A stretch of 64,000 nt of DNA, taken from assembly GCF_029783845.1 (NCBI RefSeq), contig NZ_LWID01000001.1, positions 1,906,001-1,970,000 on the forward strand, written 5' to 3'. The notes beneath the pieces were generated by a model. The model had not been told where the DNA came from and made no database searches. It saw only the letters and a list, made by a program, of their open reading frames with translations. Shown here piece by piece: positions 9,101 to 16,966 of this stretch. Positions within the stretch are counted from its first letter, which is position 1. The number at the start of each line of letters is the position of its first letter. Source of the DNA: Volucribacter amazonae. GTDB lineage: Bacteria; Pseudomonadota; Gammaproteobacteria; Enterobacterales; Pasteurellaceae. Position numbers and translations under genes: made by a program.

Positions 9101-9274
9101 TAATTCTGCATCCGCCCCTGCATAGGTGGTGGTAACGGTAATTACCGTTGTCGTCATTTTCGGGTATTCACGCACCGTTAGCTTAGAAATGGCTTGTAAG
9201 CCTAAAATCACAATCAAAATGCTAATGGAAATCGCCAATACGGGACGACGAATAAAAATATCGGTAAATTTCAT
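6185..9274 (-). CDS. acrB: RND multidrug efflux pump, inner-membrane subunit (HAE1 family)
   Basis: A proton-driven trimeric transporter that exports drugs, dyes and detergents through a periplasmic adaptor and a TolC-type channel. The 1029-residue protein begins MKFTDIFIRRPVLA and shows the two-fold RND plan: a membrane segment at each half's start, two large periplasmic loops, and clusters of six membrane segments. The proton-relay pair is in LVVDDAIVVLEN, and its partner Lys is in GLITKHGILMCEVAKEE. Similarity to H. influenzae AcrB (HI0895), recalled from memory, is very high along the whole length. It follows acrA with about 20 bases between them and shares its promoter. No outer-membrane partner is in this operon. 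Confidence 0.93.
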   Translation of the reverse strand: MKFTDIFIRRPVLAISISILIVILGLQAISKLTVREYPKMTTTVITVTTTYAGADAELMQAFVTSTLEEAIAQADNIDYMSSSSAASTSTITVKMKLNTDPNGALADILAKVNSVRSQLPSDIDDPTITSSTGGTGMMYLSFVSDRLESPQIVDYIERVVKPQFFTIEGIAKVQLYAGEYALRIWLDPAKMAAQNLAMTDVSSALSNNNLQTAAGSFNGYFTVYKNKVETTTKSVEELGNVVIASNGDNLVRLKDIADITLDKASDSTRATANGQDAVVLAIEATPTANPLSVAKDIYPLFENIQKNLPNSIKAQVLYDATISINNSINEVLKTIVEATVIVLVVITLFIGSFRAILIPVITIPISLIGVIMLLQAFDFSINLMTLLALILAIGLVVDDAIVVLENVDRHIKLGETPFRAAIIGTREIAVPVISMTLALMAVYSPMALMGGITGTLFKEFALTLAGAVFISGIIALTLSPMMSSKMLKSNEKPSRLEQRIEHTLGKVNRGYEKVLDLMLANRKSVIAFAVGIFITLPILFSSLSSELTPTEDKGAFMAMGTAPANVNVDYMQGAMKEYERIVQETPEVHYSQVIAGAPNTNQSITIVVLDDWSKRDRSQTEVMDELNTKAANIPEVSVTGFAFPEINTGEQGASVGFVISTANGYTNLAEVSGDFLQAIRQSGKFVYSDLDLQFNTAQMKVEIDKEKAGTYGITMAQISSTLGSYLSGATIERVNIDGRSYEIISQVKRDQRLSPESFKNYYVTASNGESIPLSSLLNVSLETQPLSLSNFNQLNSAEISLVPTPGTSIGDAVAWLKQTAAEKLPQGYNYDFKGEARQLVQEGNTLVYTFILAIVIIFLVLAIQFESWRDPMVIMISVPLAVSGALIVLNIFSFRDEPGATLNIYSQVGLITLIGLITKHGILMCEVAKEEQLLHGKNRFEAIVQAAKLRLRPILMTTAAMIAGLIPLLYASGSGAVARFSIGIVIVAGLAIGTLFTLFVLPVIYTFVASEHKPLPVFEEDQDKPAQNH

Positions 9275-9295
9275 ATTCTTCCTATTTTTATTTCG

Positions 9296-10492
9296 TTACA
9301 GATTGGTTTTGGTGGCTGGAGCTTGAGTGCCGACACCCTGTTTATCCGCAACCACAACTAAGCTATTGTTACTTAACCGTTGCTGACCGCCTGTTACAAT
9401 TAAATCGCCCACTTTCACATCATTGCCTTCAAGTTGAGCGTAAATGCCTTGGCGATCTTTAGTGGTTACGGTAATTTGGCTAGCACGATACATTTTATCA
9501 AGGTCTTTTTCATCAGCTAATTTTTGCTTATCTTCCGCAGAAAGTGCGGTCAATAAATATGCTGTTTCGCCATACATATTATAAGTAATCGCCACTTGTG
9601 GCACTACAACCTGATTGGTTTCTGTTGGCAAGGCGACACGTAAACGTACGAACATACCAGATAACAATTTTTGGCTAGATTCGTCATCAAAAGTCGCTTG
9701 CATCGTAATTAAACCTGTACTTTTATTAATTGCAGGCTCAATGGCTGTAACTTTCGCCCCAAAGGTTTCGCCTAATAAGGCATCAGCGGTGGCAGTAACT
9801 TTCTGTCCTAAGGCCAGTTTTTCTAAATCATTTTGTGAAACAGAGAAATCTACTTTCATACTGGAACGATCTTCAACACGCACAATTTCAGTACCTGCGG
9901 AAATAAATTCCCCCACATTGACTTTCACAATACCAGCTTGACCGTCAAAAGGGGCATAAATTTGGCGGCGTGCAATGGTGGCTTTTAGCGATTCAATTTC
10001 AGCCACTAAAGCATCATAAGTGGATTTTGCATTATCAAATTCAGATTGAGAAACACTTTTACTTTTCAACAAATTACCATAACGTTGATAGGTAAAACGT
10101 GCCGCAGGTAATTGGGCTTCCGCTTGTTTTAATGACGCTTGTTCCACTGAACTGTCAATTTCCACCAGCAAATCGCCTTTTTTCACTGCTTGACCTGATT
10201 GGATTAAAATATTTGATACCGTACCTGCTGATTGCGCACTTAACATCGCCCCTTGATTTGGGCGTACCAAACCAGTGGATTCAATCACAGGTGTCCATTC
10301 CGAATACGCCACTTGATAAGTGGTAACGGGACTGGCGGTTTCAGGCATATTAGCTAAATAGTCAGCCATCATTTTGTTTTTCACCATGCCGAAAATAATC
10401 ACACCAGCAAAGATAACGAGGATAATCAGTAATACCAATTTAATTATCACATTTTGTGATTTTTTTGGTTTACTGGTTTCAGTTTGATTCAT
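9296..10492 (-). CDS. acrA: RND efflux periplasmic adaptor (membrane fusion protein)
   Basis: The adaptor links AcrB to the outer-membrane channel. It has 398 residues. The N-terminus has a membrane segment (VIIKLVLLIILVIFAGVIIF), then the first half of the lipoyl domain (SAQSAGTVSNILIQSGQAVKKGDLL), a helical hairpin, the second lipoyl half (IYAPFDGQAGIVKVNVGEFI) and a beta-barrel domain. It appears anchored by an uncleaved helix; no lipobox Cys is visible. The start at 10492 is chosen because GGGAG lies six to ten bases upstream; an in-frame ATG at 10507 overlaps that site. It lies between acrR and acrB and contains one uptake signal near 9541. Confidence 0.92.
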   Translation of the reverse strand: MNQTETSKPKKSQNVIIKLVLLIILVIFAGVIIFGMVKNKMMADYLANMPETASPVTTYQVAYSEWTPVIESTGLVRPNQGAMLSAQSAGTVSNILIQSGQAVKKGDLLVEIDSSVEQASLKQAEAQLPAARFTYQRYGNLLKSKSVSQSEFDNAKSTYDALVAEIESLKATIARRQIYAPFDGQAGIVKVNVGEFISAGTEIVRVEDRSSMKVDFSVSQNDLEKLALGQKVTATADALLGETFGAKVTAIEPAINKSTGLITMQATFDDESSQKLLSGMFVRLRVALPTETNQVVVPQVAITYNMYGETAYLLTALSAEDKQKLADEKDLDKMYRASQITVTTKDRQGIYAQLEGNDVKVGDLIVTGGQQRLSNNSLVVVADKQGVGTQAPATKTNL

Positions 10493-10522
10493 AAAGGTTT
10501 CTCCCATAATGTAACAATAAAG

Positions 10523-11092
10523 TTATTTTTGAATAGCGAGCCAAGTGCGTTGGATCACCGTTTCTAATAAATCGTTAGAAAATTGCTGTTTAAAATAAAC
10601 TGCTTTAAATGCTAAGTTAATCGCACTTTCTAAACTTAAGGTAAAAAGTATATCCGCAGGTAAATCGCATAAAACCCCAGCTTTTGGGGCTTTTTCGCAA
10701 AATTTATTCCAAATATTATCGCTAGATTGATTATATTCCTGCATAAATTTTTCAAAGCAGGGCATAGAACGATATTGATGAATATTTAAGATAGTATCAG
10801 GATATTGATACAAATCGTTCCAAAGGTTCCACCAAAATTGTTTATATTGCAGATAAAAATCTTGGTTTTCATCGTGATTTAACGATAATGTTTGATGAAA
10901 TTCCGCAAAAATATGCTGAGCAAGATTTTCTAATAAATCCTCTTTGCTTTTAAAATGGATATAAATTGTACCCGGTGAAATACCTGCCTCTTTAGCAATT
11001 TTGTGCATAGAAAGATGATGCAAACCATCTTTTGCCATTAATCGCTCAGTAGCAGTGAAAATCACCTCTGTCATTTCAGGTTTCGTTTGCAT
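10523..11092 (-). CDS. acrR: TetR-family transcriptional repressor of the efflux operon
   Basis: A 189-residue TetR-family regulator. The DNA-binding helix-turn-helix is in the first 50 residues: LSMHKIAKEAGISPGTIYIHFKSKEDLLE. The C-terminal two-thirds is the variable ligand-binding part. It is the first gene of acrRAB, 30 bases before acrA, and a perfect palindrome stands about 45 bases upstream of its start, so autoregulation of the operon is likely. ATG 11092 is chosen; GTG 11110 is an in-frame alternative giving 195 residues, and neither has a strong ribosome site. The ligand is unknown. Confidence 0.88.
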   Translation of the reverse strand: MQTKPEMTEVIFTATERLMAKDGLHHLSMHKIAKEAGISPGTIYIHFKSKEDLLENLAQHIFAEFHQTLSLNHDENQDFYLQYKQFWWNLWNDLYQYPDTILNIHQYRSMPCFEKFMQEYNQSSDNIWNKFCEKAPKAGVLCDLPADILFTLSLESAINLAFKAVYFKQQFSNDLLETVIQRTWLAIQK

Positions 11093-11124
11093 AAATAGGA
11101 TAAAATTCACTCAAAAATAAAAAA

Positions 11125-11154
11125 TTCACCGAAGTGAATGAACGTTCGTTCATT
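11125..11154. promoter_or_regulatory. Palindromic operator before acrRAB (probable AcrR site)
   Basis: AATGAACG-TT-CGTTCATT at 11137-11154 is a perfect 8-bp inverted repeat with a two-base centre. An overlapping second palindrome, TTCAC-CGAA-GTGAA, occupies 11125-11138. Palindromes of this size beside a TetR-family gene are typical operators. Placement just upstream of acrR suggests self-repression of the operon. Binding is inferred. Confidence 0.75.
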
Positions 11155-11360
11155 TTAAGAATTTTTTCTTTTTAAGCAAGCAATGGATTGTATGGAAATG
11201 TAAATATCGCTTGGTGGCAGGAAATAGCGTTGTTTCAATTTAAAAATCGCTAGGTAGGTTCAATAATGAACACGGGAAAGAAAAATTTTATCCGTTGAAT
11301 TATAAGTAAAATATGAATAAAATGTTCCACTTTGATTTTTCTATATTTAAGTTAACCACT

Positions 11361-12338
11361 ATGGCTCGCAATCTCTTTGAAAAACGTATTCAAATTAAAC
11401 CCTATGAATATCCTGAACTGCTAGAATTTAAAGACGCTATCCGCCATTCTTACTGGCTGCATACTGAATTTAATTTCACAGGGGATATTCAAGACTATCA
11501 CACCAATATTAATGATCACGAACGCCAAGTTTTAACTCGCACTATGTTAGCGATTTCGCAAATTGAGGTAAATGTAAAACGCTTTTGGGGTGATCTTTAT
11601 CGTTATTTTCCTAAGCCGGAAATTGATGATGTGGGCGGTACTTTTGCGGAAAGTGAAGTACGCCATAAAGATGCTTATTCTTTCTTATTAGAAAAGCTCG
11701 GCTTAAATCAAATGTTTTCACAAATTACCCAAATTGAGCCATTAATGAACCGTATTCGCTATATGGAAGACTTTATGCGTGATAAGGACGCTGGTAAGGA
11801 TCGCTTTGTGCTTTCTTTGGTACTTTTCTCGCTGTTTGTGGAACATATTTCCTTATTTGGGCAATTTTTAATTATGATGTCTTTTAATAAACATAAGAAT
11901 TTATTTAAGGGCATTTCCAATGCGGTAGAAGCAACCTCAAAAGAAGAAGAAATTCATGGGCGTTTTGGTATTGCCCTTTATGATATTCTTGCCAAAGAGC
12001 ATAGTGAACTTTTTACCGCAGAATTTTATGCCGAATTAAAAACACTTGCTAATCAGGCGCTTGAGGCTGAACGCAGTATTCTCGCTTGGATTTTTGAGCA
12101 AGGGGATTTAAGTTTTATTAAGCGTAGTACTGTAGAGAATTATATTACTAATCGCTATAACGCCTCTTTAGTGGCTTTAGGTTTGGAGCCGATTTATTCT
12201 GTGAATGAACAGGAATTAAAACAAACTGAGTGGTTTGATATTGAAATTCTTTCAACCAAAGAAACGGATTTCTTTAACAAACGTAGTACCGATTATAGTA
12301 AAAAAATGAAACAAATTACTGCCGATGACTTATTCTAA
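11361..12338 (+). CDS. Class I ribonucleotide reductase, beta (radical-generating) subunit, class Id-like
   Basis: The ferritin-like beta subunit houses a dimetal cofactor that generates the oxidant used by the alpha subunit to make deoxynucleotides. Ligand motifs are complete: Glu69 (SQIEVNVK), E99-x-x-H102 (ESEVRH), Glu161 (FVEHISLF), and E196-x-x-H199 (EEEIHGRFG). Tyr106 sits at the position of the classical radical tyrosine. The protein has 325 residues from MARNLFEKRI; an in-frame ATG at 11313 would add an atypical 16-residue extension, and neither start has a strong ribosome site. The gene precedes and overlaps the alpha gene, and no nrdI flavodoxin is nearby. Pairing with a minimal alpha chain suggests class Id, whose studied members use a dimanganese cofactor activated by superoxide. 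The subclass is inferred. Confidence 0.85.
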   Translation: MARNLFEKRIQIKPYEYPELLEFKDAIRHSYWLHTEFNFTGDIQDYHTNINDHERQVLTRTMLAISQIEVNVKRFWGDLYRYFPKPEIDDVGGTFAESEVRHKDAYSFLLEKLGLNQMFSQITQIEPLMNRIRYMEDFMRDKDAGKDRFVLSLVLFSLFVEHISLFGQFLIMMSFNKHKNLFKGISNAVEATSKEEEIHGRFGIALYDILAKEHSELFTAEFYAELKTLANQALEAERSILAWIFEQGDLSFIKRSTVENYITNRYNASLVALGLEPIYSVNEQELKQTEWFDIEILSTKETDFFNKRSTDYSKKMKQITADDLF

Positions 12339-13992
12339 TACTGAACGTCCAGACTTCCACTGGCTTAATGATGACAGCCGTTTGTTTTTGCAACGTGGCT
12401 ATTTATTGGAAGGCACTACTGCCATTGATCGTATTCGTTTTATTGCGGATTATGCAGAAAATAAACTCGGTATCGAGGGCTATGCCGATAAGTTTTATCA
12501 TTATATGGCAAGAGGGTATTTCTCATTGTCCTCGCCAATTTGGTCAAATTTCGGTTTAGATCGTGGCTTACCGATTTCTTGTTTCGGTAGCTATATTGGC
12601 GACTCTATTCAGGAAATTATGCTTACCACCGCAGAAGTGGGTATGATGAGTAAAATTGGTGGCGGTACTTCGGCATATTTTGGCGATATTCGTCCACGTG
12701 GTAGCACCATTAAAAATAATGGTAAATCTGACGGTTCGTTCAATTTCAGCAAATTATTTGATACCGTTATTGATGTGATTTCACAAGGTACGTCACGCAA
12801 AGGGCAATTTGCAGGTTATATTGATATTGAGCATGGCGATATTAATGAATGGTTAGATATTCATACTGAGGGCAATCCGATTCAATTAATGTATTATGGA
12901 GTTTGCGTTGGGCATGAATGGCTAGAATCAATGAAAGCAGGCGATCCTTATAAGCGTCAGCTTTGGGCAAAATTATTGCAACGTAAAACCGAAACAGGTA
13001 TTCCTTATATCTTCTTTAAGGACAACGCCAACGCTGGGCGTCCTGATGTGTATAAAGATAAAAATATGGTGGTACACGCTTCTAATTTATGTACCGAAAT
13101 TATGTTGCCAGCCAGCAATGATGAAAGTTTCGTTTGTTGTTTATCTTCAATGAACTTACTTTACTTTGATGAATGGAAAGACACTGATGCTCCAGAAGTC
13201 TTAACCTATTTCTTAGATGTGGTGATGTCGGAATTTATTGAGAAAAGTGCTGAAATTCCATTTTTAGATCGGGCTAATCGTTTTGCTCGCCGTCATCGTG
13301 CCTTGGGTTTAGGAGTATTAGGTTGGCATAGCTATTTGCAAGCGAACAATATTGCTTTTGATAGCTTTGAGGCGATGCAAAAAAATAATTTGATTTTTAA
13401 AACCTTGCAACAAAAAACCTTAAAAGCCTCGCAAGAATTGGCGAAACGCTTTGGCGAGCCAGAGTTATTAAAAGGTTATGGACGCCGTAATACCACCTTA
13501 ATGAGTATTGCACCGACCAAATCAAGTAGTTTTATTTTGGGTAGCGTGTCGCCGTCAGTAGAGCCTTTTAAATCTAACTACTATGTAAAAGATTTAGCGA
13601 AGATTAAAACCGTTTATAAAAACCCATTCTTACAAAAATTATTGCAAGAAAAAGGCTTGGATAATGAGCAAATTTGGGAAAGCATTTTGCTTAATGACGG
13701 TTCTGTGCAACATCTTGAACAATTATCTGAACAAGAAAAAGAGGTCTTTAAAACTTTCTCTGAAATTAGCCAATTAAGCGTAATTCAGCAAGCGGCACAG
13801 CGACAAAAATACATTGATCAGGGGCAAAGCATTAATATTATGATCCACCCAGCCACCCCAGCAAGGGATCTCAATCAACTGTATTTAACCGCCGAAGAAT
13901 TGGGCTTAAAATCCATTTACTATCAATATTCAATGAGTGCGGCACAGGTGTTTAACCGTAATTTATTGAGTTGTAGTAGTTGTGAGGGGTAA
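12325..13992 (+). CDS. Class I ribonucleotide reductase, minimal alpha (catalytic) subunit, class Id-like
   Basis: Reduces ribonucleotides to deoxyribonucleotides. At 555 residues it is much shorter than NrdA (about 760) or NrdE (about 700), and it has no N-terminal ATP-cone, so overall activity control by dATP at that site is absent. The catalytic parts are intact: Cys86 (PISCFGSY), Cys256 and Glu258 (SNLCTEI), Cys271/272 (SFVCCLSSMNL), the radical-transfer pair Tyr532-Tyr533 (SIYYQYS), and the C-terminal CSSC pair at 550-553. The gene overlaps the beta gene by 14 bases, implying coupled translation. The size fits the minimal class Id alpha chains described from Actinobacillus and Flavobacterium. 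A paired-uptake-signal terminator follows. Confidence 0.88.
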   Translation: MTYSNTERPDFHWLNDDSRLFLQRGYLLEGTTAIDRIRFIADYAENKLGIEGYADKFYHYMARGYFSLSSPIWSNFGLDRGLPISCFGSYIGDSIQEIMLTTAEVGMMSKIGGGTSAYFGDIRPRGSTIKNNGKSDGSFNFSKLFDTVIDVISQGTSRKGQFAGYIDIEHGDINEWLDIHTEGNPIQLMYYGVCVGHEWLESMKAGDPYKRQLWAKLLQRKTETGIPYIFFKDNANAGRPDVYKDKNMVVHASNLCTEIMLPASNDESFVCCLSSMNLLYFDEWKDTDAPEVLTYFLDVVMSEFIEKSAEIPFLDRANRFARRHRALGLGVLGWHSYLQANNIAFDSFEAMQKNNLIFKTLQQKTLKASQELAKRFGEPELLKGYGRRNTTLMSIAPTKSSSFILGSVSPSVEPFKSNYYVKDLAKIKTVYKNPFLQKLLQEKGLDNEQIWESILLNDGSVQHLEQLSEQEKEVFKTFSEISQLSVIQQAAQRQKYIDQGQSINIMIHPATPARDLNQLYLTAEELGLKSIYYQYSMSAAQVFNRNLLSCSSCEG

Positions 13993-14023
13993 GACTTTCA
14001 GATTAAGATAAATTCTGGTGTAA

Positions 14024-14072
14024 TAAAAAAGTGCGGTCAAAAAATAATTTTATTTTTTGACCGCACTTTTTG
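14024..14072. terminator. Bidirectional terminator between reductase alpha gene and dppF
   Basis: A long near-perfect hairpin, AAAAGTGCGGTCAAAAAAT pairing with its complement ending GACCGCACTTTTT, with A and T tracts on both sides. It contains two inverted uptake signals and lies between convergent genes. Confidence 0.85.
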
Positions 14073-14087
14073 TTTGCTCTGAATAAG

Positions 14088-15062
14088 CTATTCCACCATA
14101 AAACAAGCGATTTTGCTACCGTCAGGGGCTGTGCGTAACGGCGGTTGCTGTTGTTTGCAATGTTCATTGGCTAAATGACAGCGTGCGTGAAAAGCACAAC
14201 CTTGCGGTGGATTTAATGGGCTCGGTAATTCGCCAGTGAGTTTAATTCGTTCACGCCGTAAATGTGGCGAAAGCCTTGGGGTGGCGGATAATAGGGCTTG
14301 AGTATAAGGGTGGCGTGGGCGACTAAAGATTTGTTGTACAGTGCCTTGCTCAACACAACGTCCCAAATACATGACCATCACTTCATCGGCAATATGTTCT
14401 ACCACAGAAAGATCGTGGGAAATGAAAACATAAGAAAGCCCTAATTCCGCTTGTAAATCCATCATTAGATTAAGCACTTGGGCACGCACTGACACATCTA
14501 AGGCGGATACAGGTTCGTCCGCTACCACAATATCAGGTTTGAGCATTAAGCCCCTTGCAATGGCGATGCGTTGTCGTTGTCCGCCCGAAAACATATGGGG
14601 ATAACGATGATAAAACTCCGCTTTTAAGCCCACTTTTTCCATCATAGCTAACACTTGTTGCTTACGTTGTTGAGCGGAAAGATCGGTGTTAATAATTAAG
14701 GGTTCTTCCAAAATTGTGCCTATTTTTTTGCGAGGATTAAGTGAGGCATAAGGATTTTGAAAAATAATTTGAATTTTTTGACGGCGTAGCTTTTGTGTGG
14801 CTTTATCCTTTACCAAAAAATTTTGTCCATTATAGTATAACTCGCCGTCAGTAGGTGTTTCGATCATGGTTAATAATCGCCCTAGCGTAGATTTACCGCA
14901 GCCTGATTCACCTACCACTGCTAGTGTTTTACCTTTTTCTAAACGAAAAGAAATGCCGTCTAGGGCTTTAACCTGCTTTTCCTTTGCCCAAAAACCGCTT
15001 TTTACAGGATAATATTTTTTTAAATTATTAGCATCAAGTAAGGGGGCTTGAGAATTAAGCAT
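14088..15062 (-). CDS. dppF: Dipeptide ABC transporter ATPase DppF
   Basis: One of two ATPases driving dipeptide import. The 324-residue protein contains Walker A GESGCGKST, Q-loop NPYASLNP, signature SGGQRQRIAIARGL, Walker B DIVVADEPVSALD and the switch His in FISHDLS. The C-terminal oligopeptide-ABC domain with cysteines (GCAFHARCHLANEHC) is a probable iron-sulfur-binding extension of this family. The start at 15062 (MLNSQAP) has AAGGAG eight bases upstream; a further in-frame ATG at 15083 is less likely. It overlaps the end of dppD by 8 bases and is last in dppABCDF. Confidence 0.92.
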   Translation of the reverse strand: MLNSQAPLLDANNLKKYYPVKSGFWAKEKQVKALDGISFRLEKGKTLAVVGESGCGKSTLGRLLTMIETPTDGELYYNGQNFLVKDKATQKLRRQKIQIIFQNPYASLNPRKKIGTILEEPLIINTDLSAQQRKQQVLAMMEKVGLKAEFYHRYPHMFSGGQRQRIAIARGLMLKPDIVVADEPVSALDVSVRAQVLNLMMDLQAELGLSYVFISHDLSVVEHIADEVMVMYLGRCVEQGTVQQIFSRPRHPYTQALLSATPRLSPHLRRERIKLTGELPSPLNPPQGCAFHARCHLANEHCKQQQPPLRTAPDGSKIACFMVE

Positions 15063-16038
15063 TGCTTGGAACTCCTTGATCATTTAATGGGGTATGGCAT
15101 TTTACACGCCGTTCGCCGATTTGCTGTAAGGGCGGTTCAATTTGGCGACATTTTTCGTTGGCATAAGGGCAACGAGGATTTAATAAACAACCTTGAGGGC
15201 GATCATATTTCCCCGGCACAACCCCTGATAAAGATTGTAAACGTGATTTTCCTTCGGCAAATTCAGGCAAGGCTTGTAGTAATGCTTGGGTGTAAGGGTG
15301 GCGAGGTAGGCTAAAAATTTCTTCCGCTTTCCCTTCTTCCACGATTTGCCCAGCGTACATTACCATAATACGCTGTGCCGCCTCGGCAACAAGGGCTAAA
15401 TCGTGAGTAATGAGAATTAATGCCATTTTTTCTTTTTGTTGTAACCTTAACAACAGATTCATAATTTGTGCTTGAATGGTTACATCAAGGGCTGTGGTGG
15501 GTTCATCAGCAATCAATAATTTAGGTTTACAGGCAATCGCCATGGCAATCATTACTCGCTGGCTCATTCCGCCTGAAAGTTGATGAGGGTAAACATTTAA
15601 ACGAGACTGCGGATCAGGAATACCTACAATCTCCAACAATTCTAATGCTCGCATTTTGCGTTGTTTACGGCTACCGCCTTGGTGAACTTTTAAAGCCTCC
15701 ATAATCTGAAAACCAACGGTATAGCAAGGGTTTAAACTGGTCATTGGATCTTGGAAAATCATAGCAATTTCCGAGCCGATTAGCTTGCGTCTTTTCTTTT
15801 TATCAATGGCTAATAAATCATTTTGTGAAAAAGATAAGGCTTGTGCCTTGACACGCCCGGGGGCATCAATAAGTCCCATAATCGCAAGCGAACTCACGGA
15901 TTTACCTGAACCTGACTCGCCTACAATACCTAATACTTCTCCCTCATTCACTTGATAGCTAATGCGATCTACCGCTTTAAAAGGCGTTTTTTCATCGCCA
16001 AAATGTACTGATAACTGTTGAACATCTAATAGTGCCAT
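15055..16038 (-). CDS. dppD: Dipeptide ABC transporter ATPase DppD
   Basis: The partner ATPase to DppF, 327 residues. Walker A is GESGSGKSV, the signature is LSGGMSQRVMIAMAI, Walker B is KLLIADEPTTALD, and the switch His is in LITHDLAL. Like DppF it ends in a cysteine-bearing oligopeptide-ABC domain (GCLLNPRCPYANEKC). AAGGAGACAAA stands before ATG 16038. It is the fourth gene of the operon, 9 bases after dppC. Confidence 0.92.
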   Translation of the reverse strand: MALLDVQQLSVHFGDEKTPFKAVDRISYQVNEGEVLGIVGESGSGKSVSSLAIMGLIDAPGRVKAQALSFSQNDLLAIDKKKRRKLIGSEIAMIFQDPMTSLNPCYTVGFQIMEALKVHQGGSRKQRKMRALELLEIVGIPDPQSRLNVYPHQLSGGMSQRVMIAMAIACKPKLLIADEPTTALDVTIQAQIMNLLLRLQQKEKMALILITHDLALVAEAAQRIMVMYAGQIVEEGKAEEIFSLPRHPYTQALLQALPEFAEGKSRLQSLSGVVPGKYDRPQGCLLNPRCPYANEKCRQIEPPLQQIGERRVKCHTPLNDQGVPSNA

Positions 16039-16047
16039 TTTGTCTCC

Positions 16048-16950
16048 TTACTGCTTTAATTTTGGATCAAGGGCATCACGCAAACCGTCGCCCATGAGAT
16101 TAAAGGCTAATACTAAGGATAAAATCGCTAAGCCGGGAATTGTTACCAACCAATTTGCTGATTGCATAAAGCCACGAGATTCTGCCAACATTGTGCCTAA
16201 TTCTGGGGTCGGCGGTTGCGCCCCAATACCGAGAAAGCCTAATGCGGCTAATTCTAAAATTGCGTTAGAAATCCCCATGGTCATTTGTACAATCAAAGGG
16301 GCTACACAATTGGGTAAAATCACAATAAACATTAAACGGAATACATTTGCACCCGCTACTCGTGAGGCAACCACATAATCACGATTAATTTCACTTAGCA
16401 CAGAGGCTCGTGTTAAACGCACATAGCTAGGAATAGATACAATAGCAATAGCGATAGCCGCATTGGTTAAGGACGGGCCTAAAATCGTTACTACGCCAAT
16501 GGTCAAGAGTAAGCTAGGAATGGCTAACATAATATCCACTAATCGCATAATCAAGGTGTCTAAAATTCCACCATAATAACCTGCAATTAAGCCTAATATT
16601 ACACCACCAATACAAGACAAGGCGACAATAATCAAGCCAATAAATAAGGACAAACGTGCTCCATAAATAATCCTTGATAAAATATCTCGCCCAATATCGT
16701 CTGTGCCGAGTAAATAAGTGCTTACCCCTCCCTCAAACCAAGCAGGGGGTAACAATAAATCTGCTCTATGTTGCGCTATGGGGCTAAAAGGGGCAATATA
16801 ATCAGCAAAAAGACAAACTATTGCCACCAAGCTAATAAAAACTAAACCCATTACCGCCCCTTTATTTTGGCAAAAATAAAACCAAAATTCTTGCCAAGGG
16901 GTTTTAGGAATAGGTTCAAGCAAGGTTTGCTTATTGGTGTTTGTTGACAT
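16048..16950 (-). CDS. dppC: Dipeptide ABC transporter permease DppC
   Basis: Inner-membrane permease subunit, 300 residues. The N-terminal OppC domain and first helix precede a periplasmic loop, then five membrane segments. The EAA-type loop that docks the ATPase is at SRVAGANVFRLMFIVILPN. The sequence LLGTDDIGRDILSRIIYGAR is typical of DppC/OppC. The start at 16950 has GGGAG five bases away; an in-frame ATG at 16962 overlaps that ribosome site. It lies 16 bases after dppB. Confidence 0.92.
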   Translation of the reverse strand: MSTNTNKQTLLEPIPKTPWQEFWFYFCQNKGAVMGLVFISLVAIVCLFADYIAPFSPIAQHRADLLLPPAWFEGGVSTYLLGTDDIGRDILSRIIYGARLSLFIGLIIVALSCIGGVILGLIAGYYGGILDTLIMRLVDIMLAIPSLLLTIGVVTILGPSLTNAAIAIAIVSIPSYVRLTRASVLSEINRDYVVASRVAGANVFRLMFIVILPNCVAPLIVQMTMGISNAILELAALGFLGIGAQPPTPELGTMLAESRGFMQSANWLVTIPGLAILSLVLAFNLMGDGLRDALDPKLKQ

Positions 16951-16966
16951 CAAAACTCCCACATTA

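Noticed and set aside
11160..11360. NrdR boxes before the aerobic reductase operon
   Set aside because: No sequence matching CwATATATwG was found in this interval.
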